Positions 38,420 through 53,100 of a stretch of 64,000 nt of DNA are shown here, in pieces. Position 1 is the first letter of the stretch, and each line of letters opens with the position of its first letter. A program made the position numbers and the translations under genes. The stretch is from Dermacentor variabilis. Taxonomy: Eukaryota; Arthropoda; Arachnida; Ixodida; Ixodidae. Location: contig NW_027460394.1 in assembly GCF_050947875.1 (NCBI RefSeq), forward strand, positions 1-64,000, written 5' to 3'. The notes beneath the pieces were generated by a model. It saw nothing but the letters and a program-made list of their open reading frames with translations. It was not told where the DNA came from and ran no database searches.

Positions 38420-40674
38420 CACGATTTGCATGCATATCGTGTGGTTTTGCAGAAAACTGCGTCCGCGTCTACCAAAAGATGCATGCGCATGCTAAAAACG
38501 CGTTTTGGCACAAATCCATGTGCGGATGTTAAAAAGAGCAGCATCGGCATGCTTTTCACGTCGTTTGGTAGAAATCCACGCGCGCGTTCTGCCAAAAGCA
38601 GCATTTGCATGCATATCGTGTGGTTTTGCAGAAAACTGCGTCCGCGTCTACCAAAAGATGCATGCGCATGCTTAAAACGCGTTTTGGCACAAATCCATGT
38701 GCGGGTGCTAAAAAGAGCAGCATCGGCATGCTTTTCACGTCGTTTGGTAGAAATCCACACGCGCGTTCTGCCAAAAGCACCATTTGGATGCCTATTGTGT
38801 GGTTTTGCAGAAAACTGCGTCCGCGTCTACTAAAAGATGCATGCGCATGCTTAAAACGCGCTTTGGCACAAATCCATGTGCGGATGTTAAAAAGGGCAGC
38901 ATCGGCATGCTTTTCACGTCGTTTGGTAGAAATCCACGCGCGCGTTCTGCCAAAAGCACCATTTGCATGCATATCGTGTGGTTTTGCAGAAAACTGCGTC
39001 CGCGTCTACCAAAAGATGCATGCGCATGCTTAAAACGCGCTTTGGCACAAATCCATGTGCGGATGTTAAAAGGAGCAGCATCGGTATGCTTTTCACGTTG
39101 TTTGGTAGAAATCCACGCGCGCGTTCTGCCAAAAGCACCATTTGCATGCCTATCGTGTGGTTTTGCAGAAAACTGCGTCCGCGTCTACCAAAAGATGCAT
39201 GCGCATGCTAAAAACGCGTTTTGGCACAAATCCATGTGCGGGTGCTAAAAAGAGCAGCATCGGCATGCTTTTCACGTTGTTTGGTAGAAATCCACGCGCG
39301 CGTTCTGCCAAAAGCACCATTTGCTGCCTATCGTGTGGTTTTGCAGGAAACTGCGTCCGCGTCTACCAAAAGATGCATGCGCATGCTTAAAACGCGCTTT
39401 GGCACAAATCCATGTGCGGATGCTAAAAAGAGCAGCATCGGCATGCTTTTCACGTCGTTTGGTAGAAATCCACGCGCGCGTTCTGCCAAAAGCACGATTT
39501 GCATGCATATCGTGTGGTTTTGCAGAAAACTGCGTCCGCGTCTAGCAAAAGATGCATGCGCATGCTAAAAACGCGTTTTGGCACAAATCCATGTGCGGAT
39601 GTTAAAAAGAGCAGCATCGGCATGCTTTTCACGTCGTTTGGTAGAAATCCACGCGCGCGTTCTGCCAAAAGCACCATTTGCATGCATATCGTGTGGTTTT
39701 GCAGAAAACTGCGTCCGCGTCTACCAAAAGATGCATGCGCATGCTTAAAACGCGTTTTGGCACAAATCCATGTGCGGGTGCTAAAAAGAGCAGCATCGGC
39801 ATGCTTTTCACGTCGTTTGGTAGAAATCCACACGCGCGTTCTGCCTAAAGCACCATTTGCATGCCTATTGTGTGGTTCTGCAGAAAACTGCGTCCGCGTC
39901 TACCAAAAGATGCATGCGCATGCTTAAAACGCGCTTTGGCACAAATCCATGTGCGGATGTTAAAAAGAGCAGCATCGGCATGCTTTTCACGTCGTTTGGT
40001 AGAAATCCACGCGCGCGTTCTGCCAAAAGCACCATTTGCATGCATATCGTGTGGTTTTGCAGAAAACTGCGTCCGCGTCTACCAAAAGATGCATGCGCAT
40101 GCTTAAAACGCGCTTTGGCACAAATCCATGTGCGGATGTTAAAAAGAGTAGCATCGGCATGCTTTTCACGTTGTTTGGTAGAAATCCACGCGCGCGTTCT
40201 GCCAAAAGCACCATTTGCATGCCTATCGTGTGGTTTTGCAGAAAACTGCGTCCGCGTCTACCAAAAGATGCATGCGCATGCTTAAAACGCGCTTTGGCAC
40301 AAATCCATGTGCGGGTGCTAAAAAGAGCACCATCAGCATGCTTTTCACGTCGTTTGGTAGAAATCCACGCGCGCGTTCTGCCAAAAGCACCATTTGCATG
40401 CCTATCGTGTGGTTTTGCAGAAAACTGCGTCCGCGTCTACCAAAAGATGCATGCGCATGCTTAAAACGCGCTTTGGCACAAATCCATGTGCGGATGCTAA
40501 AAAGAGCAGCATCGGCATGCTTTTCACGTCGTTTGGTAGAAATCCACGCGCGCGTTCTGCCAAAAGCACGATTTGCATGCATATCGTGTGGTTTTGCAGA
40601 AAACTGCGTCCGCGTCTACCAAAAGATGCATGCGCATGCTAAAAACGCGTTTTGGCACAAATCTATGTGCGGAT
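38420..40674 (+). repeat. Left member of a long-range duplicated block (18,430-bp offset)
   Basis: This block of about 2.25 kb shares its monomer order and several private bases with 56850-59104. Markers are TCTAGCAAAA at 39541 and 57971, GGTTCTGCAG near 39874 and 58304, AAAAGAGCAC followed by CATC at 40321 and 58751, and AAATCTATG near 40659 and 59089. All four pairs have exactly the same offset, 18,430. A few differences separate the copies, for example CTACTAAAAG near 38827 and AAGGGCAGC near 38892 in this copy only. The agreement beyond the type pattern indicates a shared origin. Confidence 0.85.
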
Positions 40675-43600
40675 GTTAAAAAGAGCAGCATCGGCATGCT
40701 TTTCACGTCGTTTGGTAGAAATCCACGCGCGCGTTCTGCCAAAAGCACCATTTGCATGCATATCGTGTGGTTTTGCAGAAAACTGCGTCCGCGTCTACCA
40801 AAAGATGCATGCGCATGCTTAAAACGCGTTTTGGCAGAAATCCATGTGCGGGTGCTAAAAAGAGCAGCATCGGCATGCTTTTCACGTCGTTTGGTAGAAA
40901 TCCACGCGCTCGTTCTGCCAAAAGCACCATTTGCATGCATATCGTGTGGTTTTGCAGAAAACTGCGTCCGCGTCTACCAAAAGATGCATGCGCATGCTAA
41001 AAACGCGTTTTGGCACAAATCCATGTGCGGGTGCTAAAAAGAGCAGCATCGGCATGCTTTTCACGTCGTTTGGTAGAAATCCACGCGCGCGTTCTGCCAA
41101 AAGCACCATTTGCATGCCTATCGTGTGGTTTTGCAGAAAACTGCGTCCGCGTCTACCAAAAGATGCATGCGCATGCTTAAAACGCGCTTTGGCACAAATC
41201 CATGTGCGGATGTTAAAAAGAGCAGCATCGGCATGCTTTTCACGTCGTTTGGAAGAAATCCACGCGCGCGTTCTGCCAAAAGCACCATTTGCATGCATAT
41301 CGTGTGGTTTTGCAGAAAACTGCGTCCGCGTCTACCTAAAGATGCATGCGCATGCTTAAAACGCGTTTTGGCACAAATCCATGTGCGGGTGCTAAAAAGA
41401 GCAGCATCGGCATGCTTTTCACGTCGTTTGGTAGAAATCCACGCGCGCGTTCTGCCAAAAGCACCATTTGCATGCCTATCGTGTGGTTTTGCAGAAAACT
41501 GCGTCCGCATCTACCAAAAGATGCATGCGCATGCTTAAAACGCGTTTTGGCACAAATCCATGTGCGAGTGCTAAAAAGAGCAGCATCGGCATGCTTTTCA
41601 CGTCGTTTGGTAGAAATCCACGCGCGCGTTCTGCCATAAGCACGATTTGCATGCATATCGTGTGGTTTTGCAGAAAACTGCGTCCGCGTCTACCAAAAGA
41701 TGCATGCGCATGCTAAAAACGCGTTTTGGCACAAATCCATGTGCGGATGTTAAAAAGAGCAGCATCGGCATGCTTTTCACGTCGTTTGGTAGAAATCCAC
41801 GCGCGCGTTCTGCCAAAAGCACCATTTGCATGCATATCGTGTGGTTTTGCAGAAAACTGCGTCCGCGTCTACCAAAAGATGCATGCGCATGCTTAAAACG
41901 CGTTTTGGCACAAATCCATGTGCGGGTGCTAAAAAGAGCAGCATCTGCATGCTTTTCATGTCGTTTGGTAGAAATCCACGCGCGCGTTCTGCCAAAAGCA
42001 CCATTTGCATGCCTATCGTGTGGTTTTGCAGAAAACTGCGTCCGCGTCTACCAAAAGATGCATGCGCATGCTAAAAACGCGTTTTGGCACAAATCCATGT
42101 GCGGATGTTAAAAAGAGCAGCATCGGCATGCTTTTCACGTCGTTTGGTAGAAATCCACGCACGCGTTCTGCCAAAAGCACCATTTGCATGCATATCGTGT
42201 GGTTTTGCAGAAAACTGCGTCCGCGTCTACCAAAAGATGCATGCGCATGCATAAAACGCGTTTTGGCACAAATCCATGTGCGGGTGCTAAAAAGAGCAGC
42301 ATCGGCATGCTTTTCACGTCGTTTGGTAGAAATCCACGCGCGCGTTCTGCCAAAAGCACCATTTGCATGCATATCGTGTGGTTTTGCAGAAAACTGCGTC
42401 TGCGTCTACCAAAAGATGCATGCGCATGCTTAAAACGGGTTTTGGCACAAATCCATGTGCGGGTGCTAAAAAGAGCAGCATCGGCATGCTTTTCACGTCG
42501 TTTGGTAGAAATCCACGCGCGCGTTCTGCCAAAAGCACCATTTGCATGCCTATCGTGTGGTTTTGCAGAAAACTGCGTCCGCGTCTACCAAAAGATGCAT
42601 GCGCATGCTAAAAACGCGTTTTGGCACAAATCCATGTGCGGATGTTAAAAAGAGCAGCATCGGCATGCTTTTCACGTCGTTTGGTAGGAATCCGCGCGCG
42701 CGTTCTGCCAAAAGCACCATTTGCATGCATATCGTGTGGTTTTGCAGAAAACTGCGTCCGCGTCTACCAAAAGATGCATGCGCATGCATAAAACGCGTTT
42801 TGGCACAAATCCATGTGCGGGTGCTAAAAAGAGCAGCATCGGCATGCTTTTCACGTCGTTTGGTAGAAATCCACGCGCGCGTTCTGCCAAAAGCACCATT
42901 TGCATGCATATCGTGTGGTTTTGCAGAAAACTGCGTCCGCGTCTACCAAAAGATGCATGCGCATGCTTAAAACGCGTTTTGGCACAAATCTATGTGCGGG
43001 TGCTAAAAAGAGCAGCATCGGCATTCTTTTCACGTCGTTTGGTAGAAATCCACGCGCGCGTTCTGCCAAAAGCACCATTTGCATGCATATCGTGTGGTTT
43101 TGCAGAAAACTGCGTCCGCGTCTACCAAAAGATGCATGCGCATGCTAAAAACGCGTTTTGGCACAAATCCATGTGCGGATGTTAAAAAGAGCAGCATCGG
43201 CATGCTTTTCACGTTGTTTGGTAGAAATCCACGCGCGCGTTCTGCCAAAAGCACCATTTGCATGCCTATCGTGTGGTTTTGCAGAAAACTGCGTCCGCGT
43301 CTACCAAAAGATGCATGCGCATGCTTAAAACGCGCTTTGGCACAAATCCATGTGCGGATGTTAAAAAGAGCAGCATCGGCATGCTTTTCAGGTCGTTTGG
43401 TAGAAATCCACGCGCGCGTTCTGCCAAAAGCACCATTTGCATGCATATCGTGTGGTTTTGCAGAAAACTGCGTCCGCGTCTACCAAAAGATGCATGCGCA
43501 TGCTTAAAACGCGTTTTGGCACAAATCCATGTGCGGGTGCTAAAAAGAGCAGCATCGGCATGCTTTTCACGTCGTTTGGTAGAAATCCACGCGCGCGTTC

Positions 43601-46600
43601 TGCCAAAAGCACCATTTGCATGCATATCGTGTGGTTTTGCAGAAAACTGCGTCCGCGTCTACCAAAAGATGCATGCGCATGCTAAAAACGCGTTTTGGCA
43701 CAAATCCATGTGCGGATGTTAAAAAGAGCAGCATCGGCATGCTTTTCACGTCGTTTGGTAGAAATCCACGCGCGCGTTCTGCCAAAAGCACCATTTGCAT
43801 GCATATCGTGTGGTTTTGCAGAAAACTGCGTCCGCGTCTACCAAAAGATGCATGCGCATGCATAAAACGCGTTTTGGCACAAATCCATGTGCGGATGTTA
43901 AAAAGAGCAGCATCGGCATGCTTTTCACGTCGTTTGGTAGAAATCCACGCGCGCGTTCTGCCAAAAGCACCATTTGCATGCCTATCGTGTGGTTTTGCAG
44001 AAAACTGCGTCCGCGTCTACCAAAAGATGCATGCGCATGCTTAAAACGCGTTTTGGCACAAATCCATGTGCGGGTGCTAAAAAGAGCAGCATCGGCATGC
44101 TTTTCACGTCGTTTGGTAGAAATCCACGCGCGCGTTCTGCCAAAAGCACGATTTGCATGCATATCGTGTGGTTTTGCAGAAAACTGCGTCCGCGTCTACC
44201 AAAAGATGCATGCGCATGCTAAAAACGCGTTTTGGCACAAATCCATGTGCGGATGTTAAAAAGAGCAGCATCGGCATGCTTTTCACGTCGTTTGGTAGAA
44301 ATCCACGCGCGCGTTTTGCCAAAAGCACCATTTGCATGCATATCGTGTGGTTTTGCAGAAAACTGAGTCCGCGTCTACCAAAAGATGCATGCGCATGCTT
44401 AAAACGCGTTTTGGCACAAATCCATGTGCGGGTGCTAAAAAGAGCAGCATCGGCATGCTTTTCACGTCGTTTGGTAGAAATCCACGCGCGCGTTCTGCCA
44501 AAAGCACCATTTGCATGCCTATCGTGTGGTTTTGCAGAAAACTGCGTCATGGTCTACCAAAAGATGCATGCGCATGCTAAAAACGCGTTTTGGCACAAAT
44601 CCATGTGCGGGTGCTAAAAAGAGCAGCATCGGCATGCTTTTCACGTCGTTTGGTAGAAATCCACGCGCGCGTTCTGCCAAAAGCACCATTTGCATGCCTA
44701 TCGTGTGGTTTTGCAGAAAACTGCGTCCGCGTCTACCAAAAGATGCATGCGCATGCTTAAAACGCGTTTTGGCACAAATCCATGTGCGGGTGCTAAAAAG
44801 AGCAGCATCGGCATGCTTTTCACGTCGTTTGGTAGAAATCCACACGCGCGTTCTGCCAAAAGCACCATTTGGATGCCTATTGTGTGGTTTTGCAGAAAAC
44901 TGCGTCCGCGTCTACCAAAAGATGCATGCGCATGCTTAAAACGCGCTTTGGCACAAATCCATGTGCGGATGTTAAAAAGAGCAGCATCGGCATGCTTTTC
45001 ACGTCGTTTGGTAGAAATCCACGCGCGCGTTCTGCCAAAAGCACCATTTGCATGCATATCGTGTGGTTTTGCAGAAAACTGCGTCCGCGTCTACCAAAAG
45101 ATGCATGCACATGCTTAAAACGCGCTTTGGCACAAATCCATGTGCGGATGTTAAAAGGAGCAGCATCGGTATGCTTTTCACGTTGTTTGGTAGAAATCCA
45201 CGCGCGCGTTCTGCCAAAAGCACCATTTGCATGCCTATCGTGTGGTTTTGCAGAAAACTGCGTCCGCGTCTACCAAAAGATGCATGCGCATGCTAAAAAC
45301 GCGTTTTGGCACAAATCCATGTGCGGGTGCTAAAAAGAGCAGCATCGGCATGCTTTTCACGTTGTTTGGTAGAAATCCACGCGCGCGTTCTGCCGAAAGC
45401 ACCATTTGCTGCCTATCGTGTGGTTTTGCAGGAAACTGCGTCCGCGTCTACCAAAAGATGCATGCGCATGCTTAAAACGCGCTTTGGCACAAATCCATGT
45501 GCGGGTGCTAAAAAGAGCAGCATCGGCATGCTTTTCACGTCGTTTGGTAGAAATCCACACGCGCGTTCTGCCAAAAGCACCATTTGGATGCATATCGTGT
45601 GGTTTTGCAGAAAACTGCGTCCGCGTCTACCAAAAGATGCATGCGCATGCTAAAAACGCGTTTTGGCACAAATCCATGTGCGGATGTTAAAAAGAGCAGC
45701 ATCGGCACGCTTTTCGCGTCGTTTGGTAGAAATCCACGCGCGCGTTCTGCAAAAGCACCATTTGCATGCATATCGTGTGGTTTTGCAGAAAACTACGTCC
45801 GCGTCTACCAAAAGATGCATGCGCATGCTTAAAACGCGTTTTGGCACAAATCCATGTGCGGGTGCTAAAAAGAGCAGCATCGGCATGCTTTTCACGTCGT
45901 TTGGTAGAAATCCACACGCGCGTTCTGCCAAAAGCACCATTTGCATGCCTATTGTGTGGTTTTGCAGAAAACTGCGTCCGCGTCTACCAAAAGATGCATG
46001 CGCATGCTTAAAACGCGCTTTGGCACAAATCCATGTGCGGATGTTAAAAAGAGCAGCATCGGCATGCTTTTCACGTCGTTTGGTAGAAATCCACGCGCGC
46101 GTTCTGCCAAAAGCACCATTTGCATGCATATCGTGTGGTTTTGCAGAAAACTGCGTCCGCGTCTACCAAAAGATGCATGCGCATGCTTAAAACGCGCTTT
46201 GGCACAAATCCATGTGCGGATGTTAAAAAGAGTAGCATCGGCATGCTTTTCACGTTGTTTGGTAGAAATCCACGCGCGCGTTCTGCCAAAAGCACCATTT
46301 GCATGCCTATCGTGTGGTTTTGCAGAAAACTGGGTCCGCGTCTACCAAAAGATGCATGCGCATGCTTAAAACGCGCTTTGGCACAAATCCATGTGCGGGT
46401 GCTAAAAAGAGCAGCATCGGCATGCTTTTCACGTCGTTTGGTAGAAATCCACGCGCGCGTTCTGCCAAAAGCACCATTTGCATGCCTATCGTGTGGTTTT
46501 GCAGAAAACTGCGTCCGCGTCTACCAAAAGATGCATGCGCATGCTTAAAACGCGCTTTGGCACAAATCCATGTGCGGATGTTAAAAAGAGTAGCATCGGC

Positions 46601-47091
46601 ATGCTTTTCACGTTGTTTGGTAGAAATCCACGCGCGCGTTCTGCCAAAAGTACCATTTGCATGCCTATCGTGTGGTTTTGCAGAAAACTGCGTCCGCGTC
46701 TACCAAAAGATGCATGCGCATGCTTAAAACGCGTTTTGGCACAAATCCATGTGCGGGTGCTAAAAAGAGCAGCATCGGCATGCTTTTCACGTCGTTTGGT
46801 AGAAATCCACGCGCGCGTTCTGCCAAAAGCACGATTTGCATGCATATCGTGTGGTTTTGCAGAAAACTGCGTCCGCGTCTACCAAAAGATGCATGCGCAT
46901 GCTAAAAACGCGTTTTGGCACAAATCCATGTGCGGGTGCTAAAAAGAGCAGCATCGGCATGCTTTTCACGTTGTTTGGTAGAAATCCACGCGCGCGTTCT
47001 GCCAAAAGCACCATTTGCTGCCTATCGTGTGGTTTTGCAGGAAACTGCGTCCGCGTCTACCAAAAGATGCATGCGCATGCTTAAAACGCGC

Positions 47092-48598
47092 TTTGGCACA
47101 AATCCATGTGCGGGTGCTAAAAAGAGCAGCATCGGCATGCTTTTCACGTCGTTTGGTAGAAATCCACACGCGCGTTCTGCCAAAAGCACCATTTGCATGC
47201 CTATTGTGTGGTTTTGCAGAAAACTGCGTCCGCGTCTACCAAAAGATGCATGCGCATGCTTAAAACGCGCTTTGGCAGAAATCCATGTGCGGATGTTAAA
47301 AAGAGCAGCATCGGCATGCTTTTCACGTCGTTTGGTAGAAATCCACGCGTGCGCTCTGCCAAAAGCACCATTTGCATGCATATCGTGTGGTTTTGCAGAA
47401 AACTGCGTCCGCGTCTACCAAAAGATGCATGCGCATGCTTAAAACGCGCTTTGGCACAAATCCATGTGCGGATGTTAAAAAGAGTAGCATCGGCATGCAT
47501 TTCACGTTGTTTGGTAGAAATCCACGCGCGCGTTCTGCCAAAAGCACCATTTGCATGCCTATCGTGTGGTTTTGCAGAAAACTGCGTCCGCGTCTACCAA
47601 AAGATGCATGCGCATGCTTAAAACGCGCTTTGGCACAAATCCATGTGCGGGTGCTAAAAAGAGCAGCATCGGCATGCTTTTCACGTCGTTTGGTAGAAAT
47701 CCACACGCGCGTTCTGCCAAAACGCCATTTGGATGCCTATTGTGTGGTTTTGCAGAAAACTGCGTCCGCGTCTACCAAAAGATGCATGCGCATGCTAAAA
47801 ACGCGTTTTGGCACAAATCCATGTGCGGATGTTAAAAAGAGCAGCATCGGCATGCTTTTCACGTCGTTTGGTAGAAATCCACGCGCGCGTTCTGCCAAAA
47901 GCACCATTTGCATGCATATCGTGTGGTTTTGCAGAAAACTGCGTCCGCGTCTACCAAAAGATGCATGCGCATGCTTAAAACGCGTTTTGGCACAAATCCA
48001 TGTGCGGGTGCTAAAAAGAGCAGCATCGGCATGCTTTTCACGTCGTTTGGTAGAAATCCACACGCGCGTTCTGCCAAAAGCACCATTTGCATGCCTATTG
48101 TGTGGTTTTGCAGAAAACTGCGTCCGCGTCTACCAAAAGATGCATGCGCATGCTTAAAACGCGCTTTGGCACAAATCCATGTGCGGATGTTAAAAAGAGC
48201 AGCATCGGCATGCTTTTCACGTCGTTTGGTAGAAATCCACGCGTGCGTTCTGCCAAAAGCACCATTTGCATGCATATCGTGTGGTTTTGCAGAAAACTGC
48301 GTCCGCGTCTACCAAAAGATGCATGCGCATGCTTAAAACGCGCTTTGGCACAAATCCATGTGCGGATGTTAAAAAGAGTAGCATCGGCATGCATTTCACG
48401 TTGTTTGGTAGAAATCCACGCGCGCGTTCTGCCAAAAGCACCATTTGCATGCCTATCGTGTGGTTTTGCAGAAAACTGCGTCCGCGTCTACCAAAAGATG
48501 CATGCGCATGCTTAAAACGCGCTTTGGCACAAATCCATGTGCGGGTGCTAAAAAGAGCAGCATCGGCATGCTTTTCACGTCGTTTGGTAGAAATCCAC
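47092..48598 (+). repeat. 5-monomer-spaced duplication (894-bp offset)
   Basis: Bases 47092-47704 are repeated at 47986-48598. Both copies share CGCGTGCG near 47346 and 48240, and the rare GCATGCATTTCACG near 47493 and 48387, where the normal base after GCATGC is T. I noticed two differences, GGCAGAAAT against GGCACAAAT, and GCGCTCTGCC against GCGTTCTGCC. The offset is 5 x 179 minus 1, so this duplication does not follow the multiple-of-three spacing seen in several other blocks. Confidence 0.8.
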
Positions 48599-50161
48599 GC
48601 GCGCGTTCTGCCAAAAGCACCATTTGCATGCCTATCGTGTGGTTTTGCAGAAAACTGCGTCCGCGTCTACCAAAAGATGCATGCGCATGCTTAAAACGCG
48701 CTTTGGCACAAATCCATGTGCGGATGCTAAAAAGAGCAGCATCGGCATGCTTTTCACGTCGTTTGGTAGAAATCCACGCGCGCGTTCTGCCAAAAGCACG
48801 ATTTGCATGCATATCGTGTGGTTTTTCAGAAAACTGCGTCCGCGTCTACCAAAAGATGCATGCGCATGCTAAAAACGCGTTTTGGCACAAATCCATGTGC
48901 GGATGTTAAAAAGAGCAGCATCGGCATGCTTTTCACGTCGTTTGGTAGAAATCCACGCGCGCGTTCTGCCAAAAGCACCATTTGCATGCATATCGTGTGG
49001 TTTTGCAGAAAACTGCGTCCGCGTCTACCAAAAGATGCATGCGCATGCTAAAAACGCGTTTTGGCACAAATCCATGTGCGGATGTTAAAAAGAGCAGCAT
49101 CGGCATGCTTTTCACGTCGTTTGGTAGAAATCCACGCGCGCGTTCTGCCAAAAGCACCATTTGCATGCATATCGTGTGGTTTTGCAGAAAACTGCGTCCG
49201 CGTCTACCAAAAGATGCATGCGCATGCTTAAAACGCGTTTTGGCACAAATCCATGTGCGGGTGCTAAAAAGAGCAGCATCGGCATGCTTTACACGTCGTT
49301 TGGTAGAAATCCACACGCGCGTTCTGCCAAAAGCACCATTTGCATGCCTATTGTGTGGTTTTGCAGAAAACTGCGTCCGCGTCTACCAAAAGATGCATGC
49401 GCATGCTTAAAACGCGCTTTGGCACAAATCCATGTGCGGATGTTAAAAAGAGCAGCATCGGCATGCTTTTCACGTCGTTTGGTAGAAATCCACGCGCGCG
49501 TTCTGCCAAAAGCACCATTTGCATGCATATCCTGTGGTTTTGCAGAAAACTGCGTCCGCGTCTACCAAAAGATGCATGCGCATGCTTAAAACGCGCTTTG
49601 GCACAAATCCATGTGCGGATGTTAAAAAGAGTAGCATCGGCATGCTTTTCACGTTGTTTGGTAGAAATCCACGCGCGCGTTCTGCCAAAAGCACCATTTG
49701 CATGCCTATCGTGTGGTTTTGCAGAAAACTGCGTCCGCGTCTACCAAAAGATGCATGCGCATGCTTAAAACGCGCTTTGGCACAAATCCATGTGCGGGTG
49801 CTAAAAAGAGCAGCATCGGCATGCTTTTCACGTCGTTTGGTAGAAATCCACGCGCGCGTTCTGCCAAAAGCACCATTTGCATGCCTATCGTGTGGTTTTG
49901 CAGAAAACTGCGTCCGCGTCTACCAAAAGATGCATGCGCATGCTTAAAACGCGCTTTGGCACAAATCCATGTGCGGATGTTAAAAAGAGTAGCATCGGCA
50001 TGCTTTTCACGTTGTTTGGTAGAAATCCACGCGCGCGTTCTGCCAAAAGTACCATTTGCATGCCTATCGTGTGGTTTTGCAGAAAACTGCGTCCGCGTCT
50101 ACCAAAAGATGCACGCGCATGCTTAAAACGCGTTTTGGCACAAATCCATGTGCGGGTGCTA

Positions 50162-53100
50162 AAAAGAGCAGCATCGGCATGCTTTTCACGTCGTTTGGTA
50201 GAAATCCACGCGCGCGTTCTGCCAAAAGCACGATTTGCATGCATATCGTGTGGTTTTGCAGAAAACTGCGTCCGCGTCTACCAAAAGATGCATGCGCATG
50301 CTAAAAACGCGTTTTGGCACAAATCCATGTGCGGATGTTAAAAAGAGCAGCATCGGCATGCTTTTCACGTCGTTTGGTAGAAATCCACGCGCGCGTTCTG
50401 CCAAAAGCACCATTTGCATGCATATCGTGTGGTTTTGCAGAAAACTGCGTCCGCGTCTACCAAAAGATGCATGCGCATGCTTAAAACGCGTTTTGGCACA
50501 AATCCATGTGCGGGTGCTAAAAAGAGCAGCATCGGCATGCTTTTCACGTCGTTTGGTAGAAATCCACGCGCGCGTTCTGCCAAAAGCACCATTTGCATGC
50601 CTATGGTGTGGTTTTGCAGAAAACTGCGTCCGCGTCTACCAAAAGATGCATGCGCATGCTAAAAACGCGTTTTGGCACAAATCCATGTGCGGGTGCTAAA
50701 AAGAGCAGCATCGGCATGCTTTTCACGTCGTTTGGTAGAAATCCACGCGCGCGTTCTGCCAAAAGCACCATTTGCATGCCTATCGTGTGGTTTTGCAGAA
50801 AACTGCGTCCGCGTCTACCAAAAGATGCATGCGCATGCTTAAAACGCGTTTTGGCACAAATCCATGTGCGGGTGCTAAAAAGAGCAGCATCGGCATGCTT
50901 TTCACGTCGTTTGGTAGAAATCCACGCGCGCGTTCTGCCAAAAGCACGATTTGCATGCATATCGTGTGGTTTTGCAGAAAACTGCGTCCGCGTCGACCAA
51001 AAGATGCATGCGCATGCTAAAAACGCGTTTTGGCACAAATCCATGTGCGGATGTTAAAAAGAGCAGCATCGGCATGCTTTTCACGTCGTTTGGTAGAAAT
51101 CCACGCGCGCGTTCTGCCAAAAGCAGCATTTGCATGCATATCGTGTGGTTTTGCAGAAAACTGCGTCCGCGTCTACCAAAAGATGCATGCGCATGCTTAA
51201 AACGCGTTTTGGCACAAATCCATGTGCGGGTGCTAAAAAGAGCAGCATCGGCATGCTTTTCACGTCGTTTGGTAGAAATCCACACGCGCGTTCTGCCAAA
51301 AGCACCATTTGGATGCCTATTGTGTGGTTTTGCAGAAAACTGCGTCCGCGTCTACCAAAAGATGCATGCGCATGCTTAAAACGCGCTTTGGCACAAATCC
51401 ATGTGCGGATGTTAAAAAGAGCAGCATCGGCATGCTTTTCACGTCGTTTGGTAGAAATCCACGCGCGCGTTCTGCCAAAAGCACCATTTGCATGCATATC
51501 GTGTGGTTTTGCAGAAAACTGCGTCCGCGTCTACCAAAAGATGCATGCGCATGCTTAAAACGCGCTTTGGCACAAATCCATGTGCGGATGTTAAAAGGAG
51601 CAGCATCGGTATGCTTTTCACGTTGTTTGGTAGAAATCCACGCGCGCGTTCTGCCAAAAGCACCATTTGCATGCCTATCGTGTGGTTTTGCAGAAAACTG
51701 CGTCCGCGTCTACCAAAAGATGCATGCGCATGCTAAAAACGCGTTTTGGCACAAATCCATGTGCGGGTGCTAAAAAGAGCAGCATCGGCATGCTTTTCAC
51801 GTTGTTTGGTAGAAATCCACGCGCGCGTTCTGCCAAAAGCACCATTTGCTGCCTATCGTGTGGTTTTGCAGGAAACTGCGTCCGCGTCTACCAAAAGATG
51901 CATGCGCATGCTTAAAACGCGCTTTGGCACAAATCCATGTGCGGATGCTAAAAAGAGCAGCATCGGCATGCTTTTCACGTCGTTTGGTAGAAATCCACGC
52001 GCGCGTTCTGCCAAAAGCACGATTTGCATGCATATCGTGTGGTTTTGCAGAAAACTGCGTCCGCGTCTACCAAAAGATGCATGCGCATGCTAAAAACGCG
52101 TTTTGGCACAAATCCATGTGCGGATGTTAAAAAGAGCAGCATCGGCATGCTTTTCACGTCGTTTGGTAGAAATCCACGCGCGCGTTCTGCCAAAAGCACC
52201 ATTTGCATGCAAATCATGTGGTTTTGCAGAAAACTGCGTCCGCGTCTACCAAAAGATGCATGCGCATGCTTAAAACGCGTTTTGGCACAAATCCATGTGC
52301 GGGTGCTAAAAAGAGCAGCATCGGCATGCTTTTCAGGTCGCTTGGTAGAAATCCACACGCGCGTTCTGCCAAAAGCACCATTTGCATGCCTATTGTGTGG
52401 TTTTGCAGAAAACTGCGTCCGCGTCTACCAAAAGATGCATGCGCATGCTTAAAACGCGCTTTGGCACAAATCCATGTGCGGATGTTAAAAAGAGCAGCAT
52501 CGGCATGCTTTTCACGTCGTTTGGTAGAAATCCACGCGCGCGTTCTGCCAAAAGCACCATTTGCATGCATATCGTGTGGTTTTGCAGAAAACTGCGTCCG
52601 CGTCTACCAAAAGATGCATGCGCATGCTTAAAACGCGCTTTGGCACAAATCCATGTGCGGATGTTAAAAAGAGTAGCATCGGCATGCTTTTCACGTTGTT
52701 TGGTAGAAATCCACGCGCGCGTTCTGCCAAAAGCACCATTTGCATGCCTATCGTGTGGTTTTGCAGAAAACTGCGTCCGCGTCTACCAAAAGATGCATGC
52801 GCATGCTTAAAACGCGCTTTGGCACAAATCCATGTGCGGGTGCTAAAAAGAGCAGCATCGGCATGCTTTTCACGTCGTTTGGTAGAAATCCACGCGCGCG
52901 TTCTGCCAAAAGCACCATTTGCATGCCTATCGTGTGGTTTTGCAGAAAACTGCGTCCGCGTCTACCAAAAGATGCATGCGCATGCTTAAAACGCGCTTTG
53001 GCACAAATCCATGTGCGGATGCTAAAAAGAGCAGCATCGGCATGCTTTTCACGTCGTTTGGTAGAAATCCACGCGCGCGTTCTGCCAAAAGCACCATTTG

